In this document: positions 31,276-43,351 of the stretch, in pieces
Layout of the letters: every line of letters starts with the position of its first letter
Position numbering within the stretch: the stretch's first letter is position 1
Origin: Scleroderma bovista
Taxonomy: Eukaryota; Basidiomycota; Agaricomycetes; Boletales; Sclerodermataceae
DNA length: 53,270 nt
NCBI GenBank assembly: GCA_037178675.1
Contig: JAYMGJ010000334.1
Coordinates: forward strand, 1 to 53,270
Reading direction: 5' to 3'
Made by a program: the position numbers and the translations under genes
The notes under the pieces: generated by a model
What the model saw: only the letters and a program-made list of their open reading frames with translations
The model's database searches: none
Told to the model about the DNA's origin: nothing

Positions 31276-31833
31276 AGTCTACGCACCTGTTTTGCCTCTG
31301 GAGAGAGGGCCTCATAATATTTATTGGATTCTTCTTGTGTACCGTTGGGGGACACTTGTTTGACCCATCAATGAGCACATAGTGTCCTCACATTATGGTT
31401 AGAAGTGGTAGAGTTAATAGTAGAGTAGGACTTACCGAGCACTCTTATTAGATGCAGGGCACCAACCCTTCTTCTTGCTCGCTGGTACAGTTGCTGGTGT
31501 CAATGAGTTGTTGGGCTCATGTGCTGCTGTGAGTTGGGACATGCTGCTCATGGTTGGCACAGCTGCTGGCATTGATGAATTGTTGGGCTCGTGTGCTACT
31601 GGGGTTGCGAGACGCTGCTTGTAGTTGGCGTTGATGAGTTGTTGGGGTTGCATGCTGCTGGGGGTTGTGAGGTGCTGCTTGTGGTTGGTGCAGCCGCCGG
31701 TGTTGACAAGTTGTTGGGCTGGGACATGCTGCTTGTGGTTGGCACAGCTGCTGGTGTTAACAAGTTGTTGAGCTGGGACACGCTGCTTGTGATTGGCACA
31801 GCCGCTGGTGTCAATGACCTGCAAGGTATGCAT
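31276..31833 (-). pseudogene. Repeat-containing unknown protein, transposon-associated
   Basis: Minus strand from about 31,833: an 18-residue repeat (TPAAVPTTSSMSQPNNL-type, 54 bp unit) is present at least four times, with the copies spread over two frames. It is followed by a basic tail (ASKKKGW...SNKSAR) and a proper donor (CTCG|GTAAGTCC, 31,435-31,431). A downstream exon at about 31,372-31,288 reads WVKQVSPNGTQEESNKYYEALSPEAKQ-like sequence, with TGA (31370..31368) just before its WVKQ. I recall similar W-V-x2-NPG-T-x3-F-x2-YW-x-LS-x-AKQ proteins as hypotheticals in Agaricomycetes. Function unknown. Confidence 0.4.
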
Positions 31834-32235
31834 GTCAGTAGATCTCCTGTACTACTTAGTATTGCAACATTACAAGGGGTTCTTGATGTGTATATGAGGT
31901 AGAGGCTGACATTGATTTGCAATCAATGCTGTCACTCAGGTTAGTTGATAGAGCCTGGGATGTAAAGGATTCTGGACCTATGTATACCATGGCCCTCATT
32001 GAGGTCCATACTAACATTAGAAGACCCTGACACTTTCTCGATATCTGAGGCTGAAGTGCTGGCGTGAATCTCCACTAGAGTGGGGTCATTAAAAGATAGT
32101 CAGTAGATAGGAATGAAGAAGGCGAATACCCCCATTGATAGAAGGACGTGACGATCCATTGATGCGAGGTACTAGTAGTCCAATGGCCATATTGACATCA
32201 GCTGAAGTGGCAGAGATATTTGCATCCAACTCCAC

Positions 32236-33440
32236 TCAAAGATGTTTCGATCCCCCAGCGTCTCCAAAGCTATCAATGTCATCAGCTGCTTTGTCCTTCA
32301 CCTTTCCTTTCCGCTTTTGTGGCATCGTCTTCTTATCCTTGTTCGTAAACCATGTTTGCTTCCATGCTGAGTAGTAAAGCTTTCCAATTTCATCTGTTTT
32401 CCACGAGTCTTCACATAGCCTGAGCTCTTCAAAAGACCTTGCCATCTCGTTATGGATCGCCAACTTGGTAGTCCGTGGGATGGATGTCCATGTCATACTG
32501 CCGTTAAGTAAGCCACTGCTATGGAGGTCCTGCCAAACATCATGCATGGCTGCAAGGATCTTCTCAGTGCAATCTTTGTCAGAGGCACAGCCAAGCTTGT
32601 CCTCCAAGTATGCTGCTGGACTTGTGGCCGCTCTCCCTTCTGCAGTGGCTTTCCAATCCCTAAACTGTTTCTCTGTCCAGAAGTGCACAGCCAGGTGTTT
32701 CGATCTATCCAACTGGAGAGGTGATGGCATGCTGAGAAGGTTAGATGGTGCTACAGTCTGTATACCAATGTTAAGTGGCACATCCAGGCCACTATTGGAA
32801 GAGCCAGGGCCTGGTGTGATCTGAGAGATAAGTGCAGAATATGCACTCCTGTTGAAAGATCATGCAGTCAGTTAGTGTAACTGCAGGAAATGCAGCTACT
32901 CGGTGGCGATCTTTCCAGCTGCAAGGACTGCATTTTCATGTTGAAGTTTCAAGACGGTGTCTTTAAGGATTTGTATCTGACTGATATACTGGATATACGC
33001 ATGTCAGCAAGGATGAATAATCATATAAATTTGTGAAGAAAATGCTCACTGAACTATAATCTTGCATTGGATTAACCTGTAATGCATTGCATGCTCGTAA
33101 AGGTCAGATGTTAGCTGTGTGAAGATCTAATGGGTGTATGCTGCATCTGTCCTTGGGTATTTGCCCAGGGCATTGGAGCTATACTAGGGCCTTGATAAGC
33201 TTGAGTCGTGTTGGGCCTGTGTAAGGTATTGTTGCTTGGCAGGTCATAGGGTTCATTGAAAGAGCCATTGCCAAAATTATATGAGGAGTTGCTACTGCCA
33301 GACATAAATGAGGAGTTGCTATTGCCAGAGGTATGCTCCTTGAGGAATGAGGAAGAGGGATTAAGTTGTTCATTGAAAGGGAGGAGCAACATAATGGGAG
33401 TGGGCAGAAACAAAGTCCCGGCGGTTCCCAATAAGGTCAT
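32236..33440 (-). CDS. Unknown multi-exon gene with coiled-coil, possible accessory gene of the Plavaka element
   Basis: The largest exon starts after CTTTCAACAG at about 32,854 and stops at 32236. It encodes about 200 residues with W-T-E-K-Q-F-R-D-W, a D-V-W-Q-D-L helix, Y-Y-S-A-W-K-Q-T-W and a lysine-rich tail (QKRKGKVKDK). Upstream, about 33,000-32,905, a heptad-like segment (IQILKDTVLKLQHENAVLAAGKIA) suggests a coiled coil. It would be joined by an intron with GTAGCT donor and CTAAC branch site. The first exon (ATG 33440) is Asn/Ser/Gly-rich (SSNSSYNFGNGSFNEPYD). The middle exons are uncertain. I do not recognise a named domain. It lies just downstream of the Plavaka transposase on the same strand, an arrangement like TnpA beside TnpD in CACTA elements; that parallel is speculative. 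Confidence 0.45.
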
Positions 33441-33485
33441 CCACAGTAAACCTTGCCAAACTTACCTAAGTCCAGCTATGCCACC

Positions 33486-33917
33486 ATGTCCTCTGAACTC
33501 ATTGACATTGCTCTTGTGACCATGCCAGTCAAAATCACCACTATCGACAGTGTTGCAGTTGTTGATATTCACCCTCTTTCTTCTGAGTGGAAGCACTACC
33601 TTGTGACGTTCACTCCATCACAACCAGGCCCAGTTGTAAGTGCATATATCATCATCACTGACATACACTTACTACAGAGACTCGTTCTTCACCTTTATGA
33701 CTGCTCAGAAGGTCCAGTGCCACAGCCTTGCAGCCAGGCTGAGGAGGGATTTGCTTCTGCTAAATTGTAAGTACATATCTTTTATTACAGTCTTGCTGAC
33801 AGATCTAGTCATCATATCCCAGAGATGGTCCTGTGTCTTGTATGTCCCCCCAGGGTTGGAGAGACAAAGAAGAGGATCCATGTGGAGCAGATGTTGCCAG
33901 AGGACATTTTGCAATGA
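33486..33917 (+). CDS. Small unknown three-exon gene
   Basis: Exons 33486-33635, 33678-33766 and 33803-33917 give 117 residues. Introns of 42 and 36 bp have GTAAGT donors and CAG acceptors with matching phases, which is hard to get by chance. The protein has no signal peptide or membrane segment. A central LVLHLYDC strand and a C-terminal MVLCLVCPPR segment could be beta strands. The TGA stop (33915-33917) may itself be a CGA-to-TGA change, because the frame continues another 33 codons to TAG. It overlaps the start region of the opposite-strand gene by none. No family was recognised. Confidence 0.45.
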
Positions 33918-34198
33918 TCACATAATGTCTTGCACACCCGGAAATGCTCTCAAACTGACCTTGACAAGAATACCACTCTGGAGAATACCAAGTGGCTTCA
34001 TACAGGTGCATAGACTTTTGTTGGACTTTTGTTATCATTGGCACTCATGTACATTTTATTGTTGGCATCATTCCCGCAATGCTGTTGTCTGTATAATTAC
34101 TGTATCATGTTCCATGTCTTGTAATCATGCAAAATAAAATACAATGTATAATCATTGCCATGTACACTGTCCGAAAATGCATGTGTGGTAGAACAAAG

Positions 34199-37100
34199 CT
34201 AAGTTTCTTCATTGTTCTCGATCCCAATGCGTGCGAGGTCCAATCTCATTTTCTTGACCAAGAAATACCTATCCTCTTGCACACCTTCCAGTAGATTGAT
34301 GCGGTGAGGAACCATGCTGATGACAGAACAAATAGCAGTGACTTCAATGGCACGTAGGCTGGCATTGCCTAGCTTCGTGCTTGAGACAACGACTCCGAAT
34401 GACTCCTGAAATATGTAGGGCTGTGGAGGTGAGTATAATGTGACCAAAGCAATATTTGCAAAGCAGTACTGCTGGGGCTGTTTGGGGTCAGGGTCACCAT
34501 ATATGTCATTGCTGCCATCCTGCACAACTACTCTGGCAAAGTATCACACTTCTGTGATGTGATGCTCCCCCCAAATGATAGCCTGTAACTCTGACAGTAA
34601 GCATTTAGAGGTACGAGGAGCAGTAACAAAAGGCTCACAACAATGTTTCGAGCCATATGTAGTTCCTTGAGTGGCTTCTGTGATTCAACAAACTCAGAGC
34701 ATGCAATCTGCCCATTTGGCAGGCGTAAACATCCCCAACGACAGACATGCAGTATCTCAGGTTGTCCAGCATACTGAGAAATGATTTGTGCTTCAGGGCC
34801 ATGCACCTTGATCGGGTATTTGTCATGTTTTGGCAACAAGACATAGCCATTGCCCAAGTCCTCAGATGCACAAGGATTGCCACCTTTGCCTGTGAGATTG
34901 AGATCAGGAATCATGGCTTTAAGAGCATTGACCTGGCAATGATGGATGCCCTGCTGGGCAAGGTTGGAGAATGGATCAGACGGCTGGTGAATCTCTTGTC
35001 CAAGGTTACCAATCGTGCGCTCCATCATCCATTGGGAGGAGCATATAGGCGAACCAACATGGGCAGCTTCCGAGGCGAGATGGTTTGTCAGGTGGACACA
35101 AGGGCGTATAAAGTGAATTTGATCTGTGCGCCATTGGTAGTATAATATCTCAAACTTGTTTGCCCATTCTGCTAGATAGTTCTGAGCACATTGGAGTTGT
35201 GCCAGAGTTATGCTGTACTGACCCATGATACGAAAACCTGCAACGAACTTGCAAAAATTGCACCAGAGATCATGGGGAAGAATGCCATACAGAAGGGCCG
35301 GACAAAGAGAGTATATCCAGGTGATGTATTCGGCTGCTTTATACCATGAATTTGCATGGAGGGAGGGGTCATGGGGAGCCACATTGAATGAACTGGGGAG
35401 ATGTGGCCTGCAAACCACAACAGCATGCCCATGTTCTTCCCAAGTGCACTGATTCTTCAGAACTGCCCAGTGCCAGTGCGCTTTGTTATCTGTGGTCGCA
35501 CATTCAATAGTACCTCGCCACAAGTCAAGCCACAGGGTGGCCATATTTGCACCACTTAAGTGCATCATCTCAGATGAAAAACATTCGGGGATACCGAGGA
35601 GAAGGTGGGGTTGTAGGCCGAGGAGAATGCTGGGGCCAACTATGCCAGTCTCAAGGCAGCAATCTTGGTACTCCTTTCAGGTGCGCGCTTGAAGGAGGTA
35701 ACAGAGTTGTTGTACATACTGCGCAGAGGTGCTGGGACCAATGTTGAAGACATTTACATCATCGTGTGTGCATCCAGAAACATCGTAATTATCGGGCTTG
35801 AGTAAAATGGGATAATACTGAGAAGCGCCAGGCTTGCGACGTCCTTTGAGAGGACATTGCATACAACAGCCATTTTTACCTTGATGCCCAATGAAGTTGC
35901 TCATGGTCAATAGCCCAGGTCCATCAGCACATGCCAGGTAGAGCATTAGTCGTGAAAGGAAATCACGATTGCAAGTGGAATCCCATATCTTGAGGCCCTC
36001 ACGCTGCAAAGCAGAGAGGTGATGAAAACCTGGAAACAGAAACAATTCGATGAATTTGGGTTTTTTGGGACCGGGGATGATTGCACCAGGAAGGACATGC
36101 TTCTTCTTGTATTGATGGTCTGGGGACAGCTCAAAGATAATCCAAATATAAATCCAACAGTCAGACTCCTTGCTCTTGAAGAGTTGCACACTGTCAATGG
36201 ATATCATCAAGAGTGTGTCATCTGGCTGAATGGCCCCATCACAAAAGGCACAGTCATAGGCACTACCACAGAAGATGTCATCATAGGCATTAACGAGACC
36301 ATCATTGATGCAGAGTTCTTCTAATATTTGCTCCGTCTTGTATTGGCGGTAACACATCTTCTCAGCAGTCTCGGGATGTCGCCAGAGAGCCTGTAGCTGT
36401 GGGCCAATGGGAATGGTATGAAAAACTGCACGGGGGTGTGTTCCCTCTGGCACGGACATCCAACTGAGCCTCACCACACTCAGGGCATGCATCAAGATCT
36501 GCATAAGGACCCACAAACGCTGTGCATGAGTTCGTGCACATGTGGTTGACAATGGATGTGATGCCAGTAGCATCTGTGAGGAGCTGCTTCACTTGATAAA
36601 ATGAGGGGAGTTGAGAGCCAGGGACATGCACGTGGATGCTTGTGCGTATCTTGTTGTAAGTCGCCTCTGAAGAGTGCTCGAGTGCCACAAAAATTTCAAT
36701 GGCAAGCTTTTTGTACGGGTTGTTGATGTCAAGAACTTCCTTTGGAGGGTTTCAAAGACATTCCAGAGGGGCACCAGTGAGACCAATGCCATCATCAAGT
36801 GAAGTGTTCCGAATCAATTGTATAAGTGCCATACTTCGTGCATGCTTTGCAAAATTGGAAGACAGCTGTGCGAGCTCCTCTAAATCGAGGTCAATGAGGG
36901 GGTATGTGGGTGCATTGTAGTCGGTGTGTGCAGGAGATGGTGGGAAGTTGTCATGCATCTGCTCGGGAATATCATGCATGCCAAGAGATGCAGGGACCTG
37001 AGAGGTGTATCATCACAAGGAGCCTGTGACTCGTGGTCTTGATTTGCGACACTGTCATCATTGCCAATGTTGCTTAACATCTACAAATTTCTGTTAAAAT

Positions 37101-37344
37101 GAGTCAAACATAGTATATAAAAAGGACTCACCAAATCCTGCACTGAGTCGTCCATAACAGAGGGTGCAAAGCTCTGGATGAATGCACGGAATGTGTCAGA
37201 ATGCTTCTGCAACCGTATGCTTTGCTTTTTGTCCTCATCCACATCACGATAATGACGCCACCATGTAGAATAGGCCTTCAACTGCTTGCGGGAGCCCTTG
37301 CAGTATTTCTTGCAGATGCACCAGTATACCGGTGGATCTGACAT
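34199..37344 (-). pseudogene. Plavaka-type CACTA (Tnp2-like) transposase
   Basis: Exon 1 is 37344..37132 (a C-x-C-x3-C zinc-like start, WCICKKYCKG), phase 0. The main exon runs from 37080 to 34639, and the last from 34582 to 34199 after a 56 bp intron. Recognisable blocks in order: PPKEVLDINNPYKKLAIEIF; CTNSC-F-GPYADLDACPECG; FHTIPIGPQLQALWRHPETA; MISIDSVQL; a YIWIIFELSPDHQYKKKHVL block and an IIPGPKKPKF block; HHLSALQREGL-IWD; ADGPGL; GHQGKNGC-MQCPLKGRRKPGA-QYYP; DIMHL-like MMHLSGANM; YGILPHDLW; and SQWMMERTIGNLGQEIHQPS. These are hallmarks of Plavaka/Tnp2 transposases of the CACTA group. Damage: TGA at 36754..36752, 35679..35677 and 34546..34544, plus frameshifts near 37,000 and 36,440. All three TGA sit where the family has Arg. 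Confidence 0.85.
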
Positions 37345-40300
37345 GACCTGTACATGACATAAGCCAGTTGGATGCTACAGACAAGACAGAACTTACTGAT
37401 TTGACTTTAAGAAGGTCAAGAATGAGAAGGGGGTAGAACAAGGTGTAGTAGGCCCTGTGATGGTGCCATGTTAGTCCAATAATTGATTCGCAGAGAAGGT
37501 ATACCAACAGTACCTTGGATTGATACAATCACATGCAAACATTCAAATGAATGCATGCAATGCCTCAGGCATTTCACCTGAGAAAAGCTTTCAATGGATG
37601 TGAACCAAGTAGTGGGATCTATGAGAAACTAGAGTACTCTGTTTCGCACGCCAAAGCCATAGATACACATAGGCCCAAACTAGGCCACATACAAATACAT
37701 GGTTGGACCTATCTACGCATTTGGCTATTTCTCACTGGGGATGACCTGCGAATCAATTATGGTTTATCCATTGTTAAAAAGGACAGGCCATCTCATAGGA
37801 GGTGAACTTGTTTATGTGAGTGGACATTGTATGCTCTTTTTGTTTTCCGCGAATGCACTGTGTTTGACTGCTGCTCAAGGTCTGATTCTCTCTGTATGTC
37901 CAATGGTAGGTATGAATATAGAGGGCTGTAGTGTGTTATAGGATTGTGCATGCACATAACAATGGAATTAGGATACGAGCCTGTCTGTGTCCGTGTGGTG
38001 TGTTCGGGGAAAGGCACGAAAGGTAAGGTTGAGCTCAATGTCTGGAGTAAGTAGAAAGGCTGTGCCATGTAACAAAAAGGGAGGAGAGGGGACAGAGGGG
38101 AGCAATGGTAATCAAAACCAAATAAAAACTGATGAACAAATGATAAGCAGGTGACATGCCCACCCACGTTATGATATTCCCCCACCCCGCTGTTTCGTCA
38201 TATGTAGTAAATGGACTGTGGCCACATCAATGGACAAAGCTGACATTCCCCAGTGTCCATCGAGCATGCACTGTCCATGTCCTGAAGGGTTGAAGGCATA
38301 CCATTAGCACAAGGGTGCTAAGATCGTTTGCAAAGAAGGTGGCAAGATGGTTTCCTGGTAACCATCAGCAATGGCATGTTGCTGCGCCCTCCTTTCATTG
38401 TACCGCAAAACCACCATAGGAGTTATGGATGCAACCAGATCATCAACATGGGGACGGAACCACACAAAGCGACCTAAATAATACTCAATTCACTTTCCCT
38501 CGATGTTACATTAAAAGTTGCGTACCGGGACTGTTGATGAGGTGGCAGCACCTTATCATGTGGGAAACCAGTACTCCAAGGATGAAGACTAAGGAATGAG
38601 GACAGCACCTCTAGAAAGAAAGGGACATCCAACTCACAAGTGAAAATGGGTATGACAGCATCAAATGAGCTGTTGTCCAAGTACAGCATTCTTGGGTGGA
38701 TGCAAGGCATGACTTGTATGTAGTGTCAAAGAGGTCAGCAAGGCTTTATACTATATAAAGAGCACATCAAGGCTATGCCCACAATGAACAGTCTACACTG
38801 CAAGTCGAGCGACTCGGCTGCAGTTTGCAAACTTTGACCACAAATGAGGTCGGTATGTCTTCTTGATCAACACAAGATCACTGGATTCCAGATATGGTAG
38901 CCTAGAGTGGCAATGGCATGTAATGCCGCAATGCACAGCAAGGTCCAATAATCTGAATCTCAGAATTGATGTCAGGGCCATAAGCAAACAATGATGCAAC
39001 TTGTTGCAGGGTCAGTGGACCAGAAGGGTGTAAAGTTTTGAGGTACGAAGGCAAGTATTTTGAGACCAACCACAAAGGGGGGACCAGAAGCTTACTATCG
39101 TCATCAGCTGTCCCCTGATAGACGTGTGACTGGTTCAACTCAGTTTTGTGGAAATGCACACCGGTTCGGAGGAAGGCTGATGCAGAATGAGGGCAGTGCG
39201 ATCCTTGCTTCCATGCTATGTGGCATTGTACGAGCTAGTCATTAGATGAATGCGAAGAACACCACCAGGAAGTATGCGCCAGACATAATAATCCCAGGAT
39301 TACACAGTGTCGAGTGGTGGCATGAACCAAGCCTATTAAGTAAGAAATATTATTTCCTAGTTGAGATCATATTCAACCCTGCCAACCAGTGACCCCTCCC
39401 TGTGATGATACAATTGCTATTTGATCTGCTCAGTAATGACACAAAAAAAAGAAGTTGGTGGTTCCAGGTGCTGCCACTATAAACAGTGATGTCAGATTCT
39501 GTGGTTATCACAAACAAATGCCATTCACACCAAACGTAAGTCACCCTTCGGCCCATTGAGCCCCTGTAGGTCATCAAGTGCACGTGAACATCAAACCCAA
39601 TGGCCAACAGATTCTTGTTTCTAGAAAGCTGGGACTTCTTCATTTCAAATGCCACTGCATCAGGCTAACCTCCCCAAACTTGTGTGTCACCACTGGAGCA
39701 TATAGGCGCAAGAGAAGCATCCATTGGAAAAGATGTCCATGTCCAGACAATCTCATCAATATGCTCCACAAAATCAAGTGCCCGAGGATCTCCTTGAAAC
39801 TTGGATCATGTCAAATTTGGGAGAGGACGGTATTGCTTTCTGATATCTCCTCTTTAGCAGGTAAATGAGATGGTCGAATGTTTAGTGTGCGCACTATGAC
39901 CTGTTTTGGATAATTAAATTATAGGTAGATTGAGAGGGTGGGCATGAACCGTCAAAACTTGTATTGCCTCTTCTTCGGACGACTGAGCAACTTCAGCAAA
40001 CAATGCTACCAATCAGTTTCAGCTTTGAATGCCTATCAGAATCCTCCATATTGACACCTTGAGGTTCAACTGTGATATCCATCAACGCAGTCAGGGTCTG
40101 TTACATACAGGAGGGACCAGGTTGCAGTGGCAATCTGGGTGGCTCCACTTCTGCTGTTTCCTTCATTCTCTACAGCTTTATCTTTTCCCGCCTTCATTTT
40201 CCGAACTTTTGGTGACCAGCACCTGCAGTTCATTGACTACTTTCAATGGGTTCACACTTCATTATGAGCACTCACAAACACATCATTCAACTGATTAAAC

Positions 40301-41775
40301 AGGGTGCTTCATTGCCACGATGAGCCATTTCCGGACATCCATTTCCCTCAGACCCCAAATCCTGTGTGAATGATGTAGTGGCAGTTGTGTGAGTACCTGG
40401 CAATAAAGTGGCAGTGGAATTACATGGGAAAAGTGTAGATCAACATACATGATGAGCCCGATGAACATCCAAACTCGGCCAGGTAACAGCAGTGCTTTCT
40501 TTGATGGGTTGATCTGGCACCACATTGACCACATCACTATTCAGTACCTTGCCGCATGTGATTTGAGAATGATTTTGTGCCCCAAATATGGAGTGAATCT
40601 TTGCACAATCAAGTCTCCCAGATGGGTGTCTGAGTCATTCAACGTGCTGTTATCCCAAGGAATGGAATTAATTGACGGTACATAATCGGTTCCATCAGTC
40701 GCAAGGAGGTCAACAAGCACCTTGAATGCCTCATTTTGAGTGCTGTTATAGGAAGGAGCTATGGAGGGCTAACAGTTATGGAAAGAGGTGGAATGGTTGG
40801 ACATGTTGGATTACCTGTGGACATGTTGTTTGTGCAGCTGGCATGGCACCTGATATGATAGCAGCACCTCTGAGGAATGAACAAGCTTGAGCACTTGAGC
40901 TCAGGATCCTAGTTCAAGTCACTGAGATTGACGCACATTATGATGTTATGTACGTGTTTGTTTGATCGAAATATCCAATGTCAAGGCCATTGTTGGGTTT
41001 CTACTATCTAGTGACAGATATATGCATCCGTGCAGAACAACCCAAAGCATTAACACAAATGGTCAAAAGGGGGATGTCTTGAATGAGACTGAGAGATTAT
41101 GAGATGACAACCTTACCAAAAACACTAACAATTGCAAGGGCAGTAGCCCAGCTTGGGAACTTGGTGGACAGGCTTCCTGGTCCATGCTCATTAAATTTGG
41201 AAGGAAATTGACAGAGTGAGCAGGAGAGTGAATCAAATTAGTGTTGGCAGATCTAGGGACAGAGCATGCTTGTGCCAATGATTCGCACAGTTCGTTTGAT
41301 TGTGATCTTGATGTACCAGGACAAACTGGCTCGCTTTCCACTACTGCCTTGTTATGACACCATGCTGTGGGTAGCAGTCTGGTCGATAAGTGCAGTGACG
41401 AGCAAGGAAGGCTGAGTGAAAATGATTGACTGTCAAAGAAGACAACCAAATCAGACCAATCCATATTATGTGATGATACAATGATCACCTGGGTGACACT
41501 GCTTATGTTACTAATTAGTAATGGAGATACATAGCTGTCAATGTTACTACTTAGTAGGGATAATGGATTCTGCAGCACTTCAGCACTTCATGCAGCACTC
41601 AGCTGTTACCTTAAGAAGACTATGGTAGACACAGTAGTTAAAGACTAGTTAAGATAACCTATAGGAATGAAATGAACTGAGATTACAGCTGACTACACTA
41701 TGACAAAGCTCAGGTCAACAAGACCTCGCCAGCACAAAGAGAGGCAAACATACAAAAAGGAAAAAGAAAAAGAAA
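37345..41775. other. Long region without a firmly supported gene
   Basis: About 4.4 kb. Minus-strand fragments between 40,537 and 38,474 look partly coding and might be exons of one decayed gene, but no frame or splice chain could be built. Examples are PGRVWMFIGLIMYVDLHF...MDVRKWLIVA at 40,460-40,310, GFDVHVHLMTYRG...WCEWHLFVITTESDITVYSG at 39,590-39,470, and PSYLKTLHPSGPLTLQQVASLFAYGPDINSEIQIIGPCCALRHYM at 39,050-38,910. A 171-codon minus frame at 41,578-41,063 has no motif. No repeat ends of the Plavaka element were identified. Confidence 0.35.
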
Positions 41776-42504
41776 TTACAACAAGTAGGATAGATGTTCA
41801 GGTAAATAAACTTGGAGAGCAGTAGTAGAAGAGGCAGAAAAAGACTGGCGACGAAGACTGCACTTGAGTTCTGCCCAAATATGAGCAACAAGTCGAATTG
41901 AGTGAGTATGCCACAGATGAGCCACCCGAACCAAGACCTGATCAGACACAGCCACATTGCACAAGTGGCAAAGCAAGGCAATGGATGACAACACTCCAAG
42001 GTAATAGAAAGAGCAAAGCTGTGGCCAGATGTCCACATCATCAGAGAAAAGATGATGAGCAATGGCACAGAGGGCCTCCCCCACATGAGGTGGCTCTGCA
42101 ACAGAGAGATCACCCATCACCAGCACCAGACCTTGCAAATGAGACACCTGAATCTCAGCAAAGGCAGGGCACTGGACGAAGAGATGATGAGCGGTTTCGA
42201 TGGCAGCACAACCTAAACGACAACAGAGGGCAGTGTCCCCAAGCTGCTGGTGATGAACATCTGCTGTGTCTAGCTGCGCCAATCGCATGTAGAGTTGAAG
42301 GGTTGCTGAAAAGGCAGACGTAGCATGCAGATAAGGATAGTCAGGTGGAGGATAGGTGTTGTAAAGACAACATGGCATATTGTACAATGGATGGAAAGTT
42401 GGATCTTCGGAAAGCAGCAAAGCCAGCATACTAGGGATAAAACTGGACAGGTTAGCTTCAATATAACCAAAAGATGGATGAAAAGGCACAAAACGGTCCA
42501 TCAT
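41776..42504 (-). pseudogene. LINE-type reverse-transcriptase C-terminal fragment
   Basis: A 242-codon minus-strand frame from ATG 42504 to TAA 41778. The middle contains LYMRLAQLDTADVHH, then CCRLGC-AIETAHHLFVQCPAF. This resembles the C-x2-3-C...H-x4-C zinc-binding tail that follows the RT domain in LINE ORF2 proteins (R-x-GH-P...C-CG-xETxxH-x4-CP). The upstream RT domain is absent, as expected for a 5'-truncated LINE copy. No poly-A tail was identified: below 41,776 the minus strand continues T-rich (CTTTTTCTTTTTCC on the opposite sense), which may be the remnant. Similar tails occur in a few related retroelement proteins. Confidence 0.5.
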
Positions 42505-42530
42505 AAAGGTGGGAATAGGAACGGGCGGAG

Positions 42531-42750
42531 GTGGAAAGGGATGTCATTGAGCAGAAGTGGCATAATGATCCACTAAGTAGTTACCTACCAAAGCGGGAGA
42601 GGAAGAGGAAGTATGAGCATGAACATGATGAAGAGAAAGAAGAGGATGGGCATCAACAAGATCACAGCCAACAGTACAATGAACAAGCTGGAGAGAACAT
42701 GAAGGAAGGACATAAGGAGGATGGAGAGCAGGATCTAATCAATAGATAAG
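42531..42750. other. Purine-rich low-complexity stretch
   Basis: GA/AAG-rich on the plus strand. Its open translation is just Glu/Lys/His repeats and has no ATG near its start. It is not called as a gene. Confidence 0.5.
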
Positions 42751-42805
42751 GACATCACGTGCTAAAGATTACTACATGGCGTCATTACTAATCAGACGGA
42801 GTTTG

Positions 42806-43260
42806 ATGTTGTGCACGCTCCCCACCCCCAGCAACTTCCATCACTGCCTCCCGATGACAAACCACCTTTGCTCGACATTGGGGACGACGAGCAAACACAT
42901 CACTCATTCCTTCACCATTTTTCAGCGCTTTTTTTTTGTTCTTGTTTTATTACATATCTAATACATATTTCTGCTTGTATTACTAATAAATAAGTCAGAA
43001 TTACTGGCATACGGGTGTGGCTCGGTTACATAAGTATGCAGAGTCTGTTGTCAGGGCCTTATCCCTTATCCCAGCGACTTCTGCTGCTGCCTCCCATGAT
43101 GACAAATCACCTCTGCTCATCATCGGCGACAATGAGCACACATGTCACTCCATTCCTTCACCGTTTCTTGGCGTTTTTTTTTTGTTCTTGTTTTATTATG
43201 TGTCTATTACATATTTTCCCTTCTATTACTAATAGTAAGTGTGAATTACTGTAGTACTAG
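42806..43260 (+). repeat. Two direct copies of an approximately 180 bp segment
   Basis: Copy 1 is about 42,828-43,003 and copy 2 about 43,071-43,257. Both run AGC(A/G)ACTTC...CTGCCTCCC(G)ATGA, GACAAA(C/T)CACCT, GAGCA(A/C)ACA, CATTCCTTCACC, a T-run of about ten then GTTCTTGTTTTATTA, and TATTACTAATA...AGAATTACT. They lie just upstream of the KDZ-2 start, so the second copy includes its likely 5' flank. Confidence 0.75.
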
Positions 43261-43351
43261 GGAGTGACTTCTGCTTGGCTACACAACAATATCTGTCAAC
43301 ACAGCACTGACTAAGCAACATCTCTTTGCCCTATTACCACCACCAACCACC

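Noticed and set aside
34747..35145. Plus-strand frame of 132 codons
   Set aside because: Antisense to the conserved Plavaka C-terminal domain.
42531..42749. 72-codon acidic/basic plus-strand frame
   Set aside because: No ATG at its start; simple GA-rich DNA translated as Glu/Lys/His.
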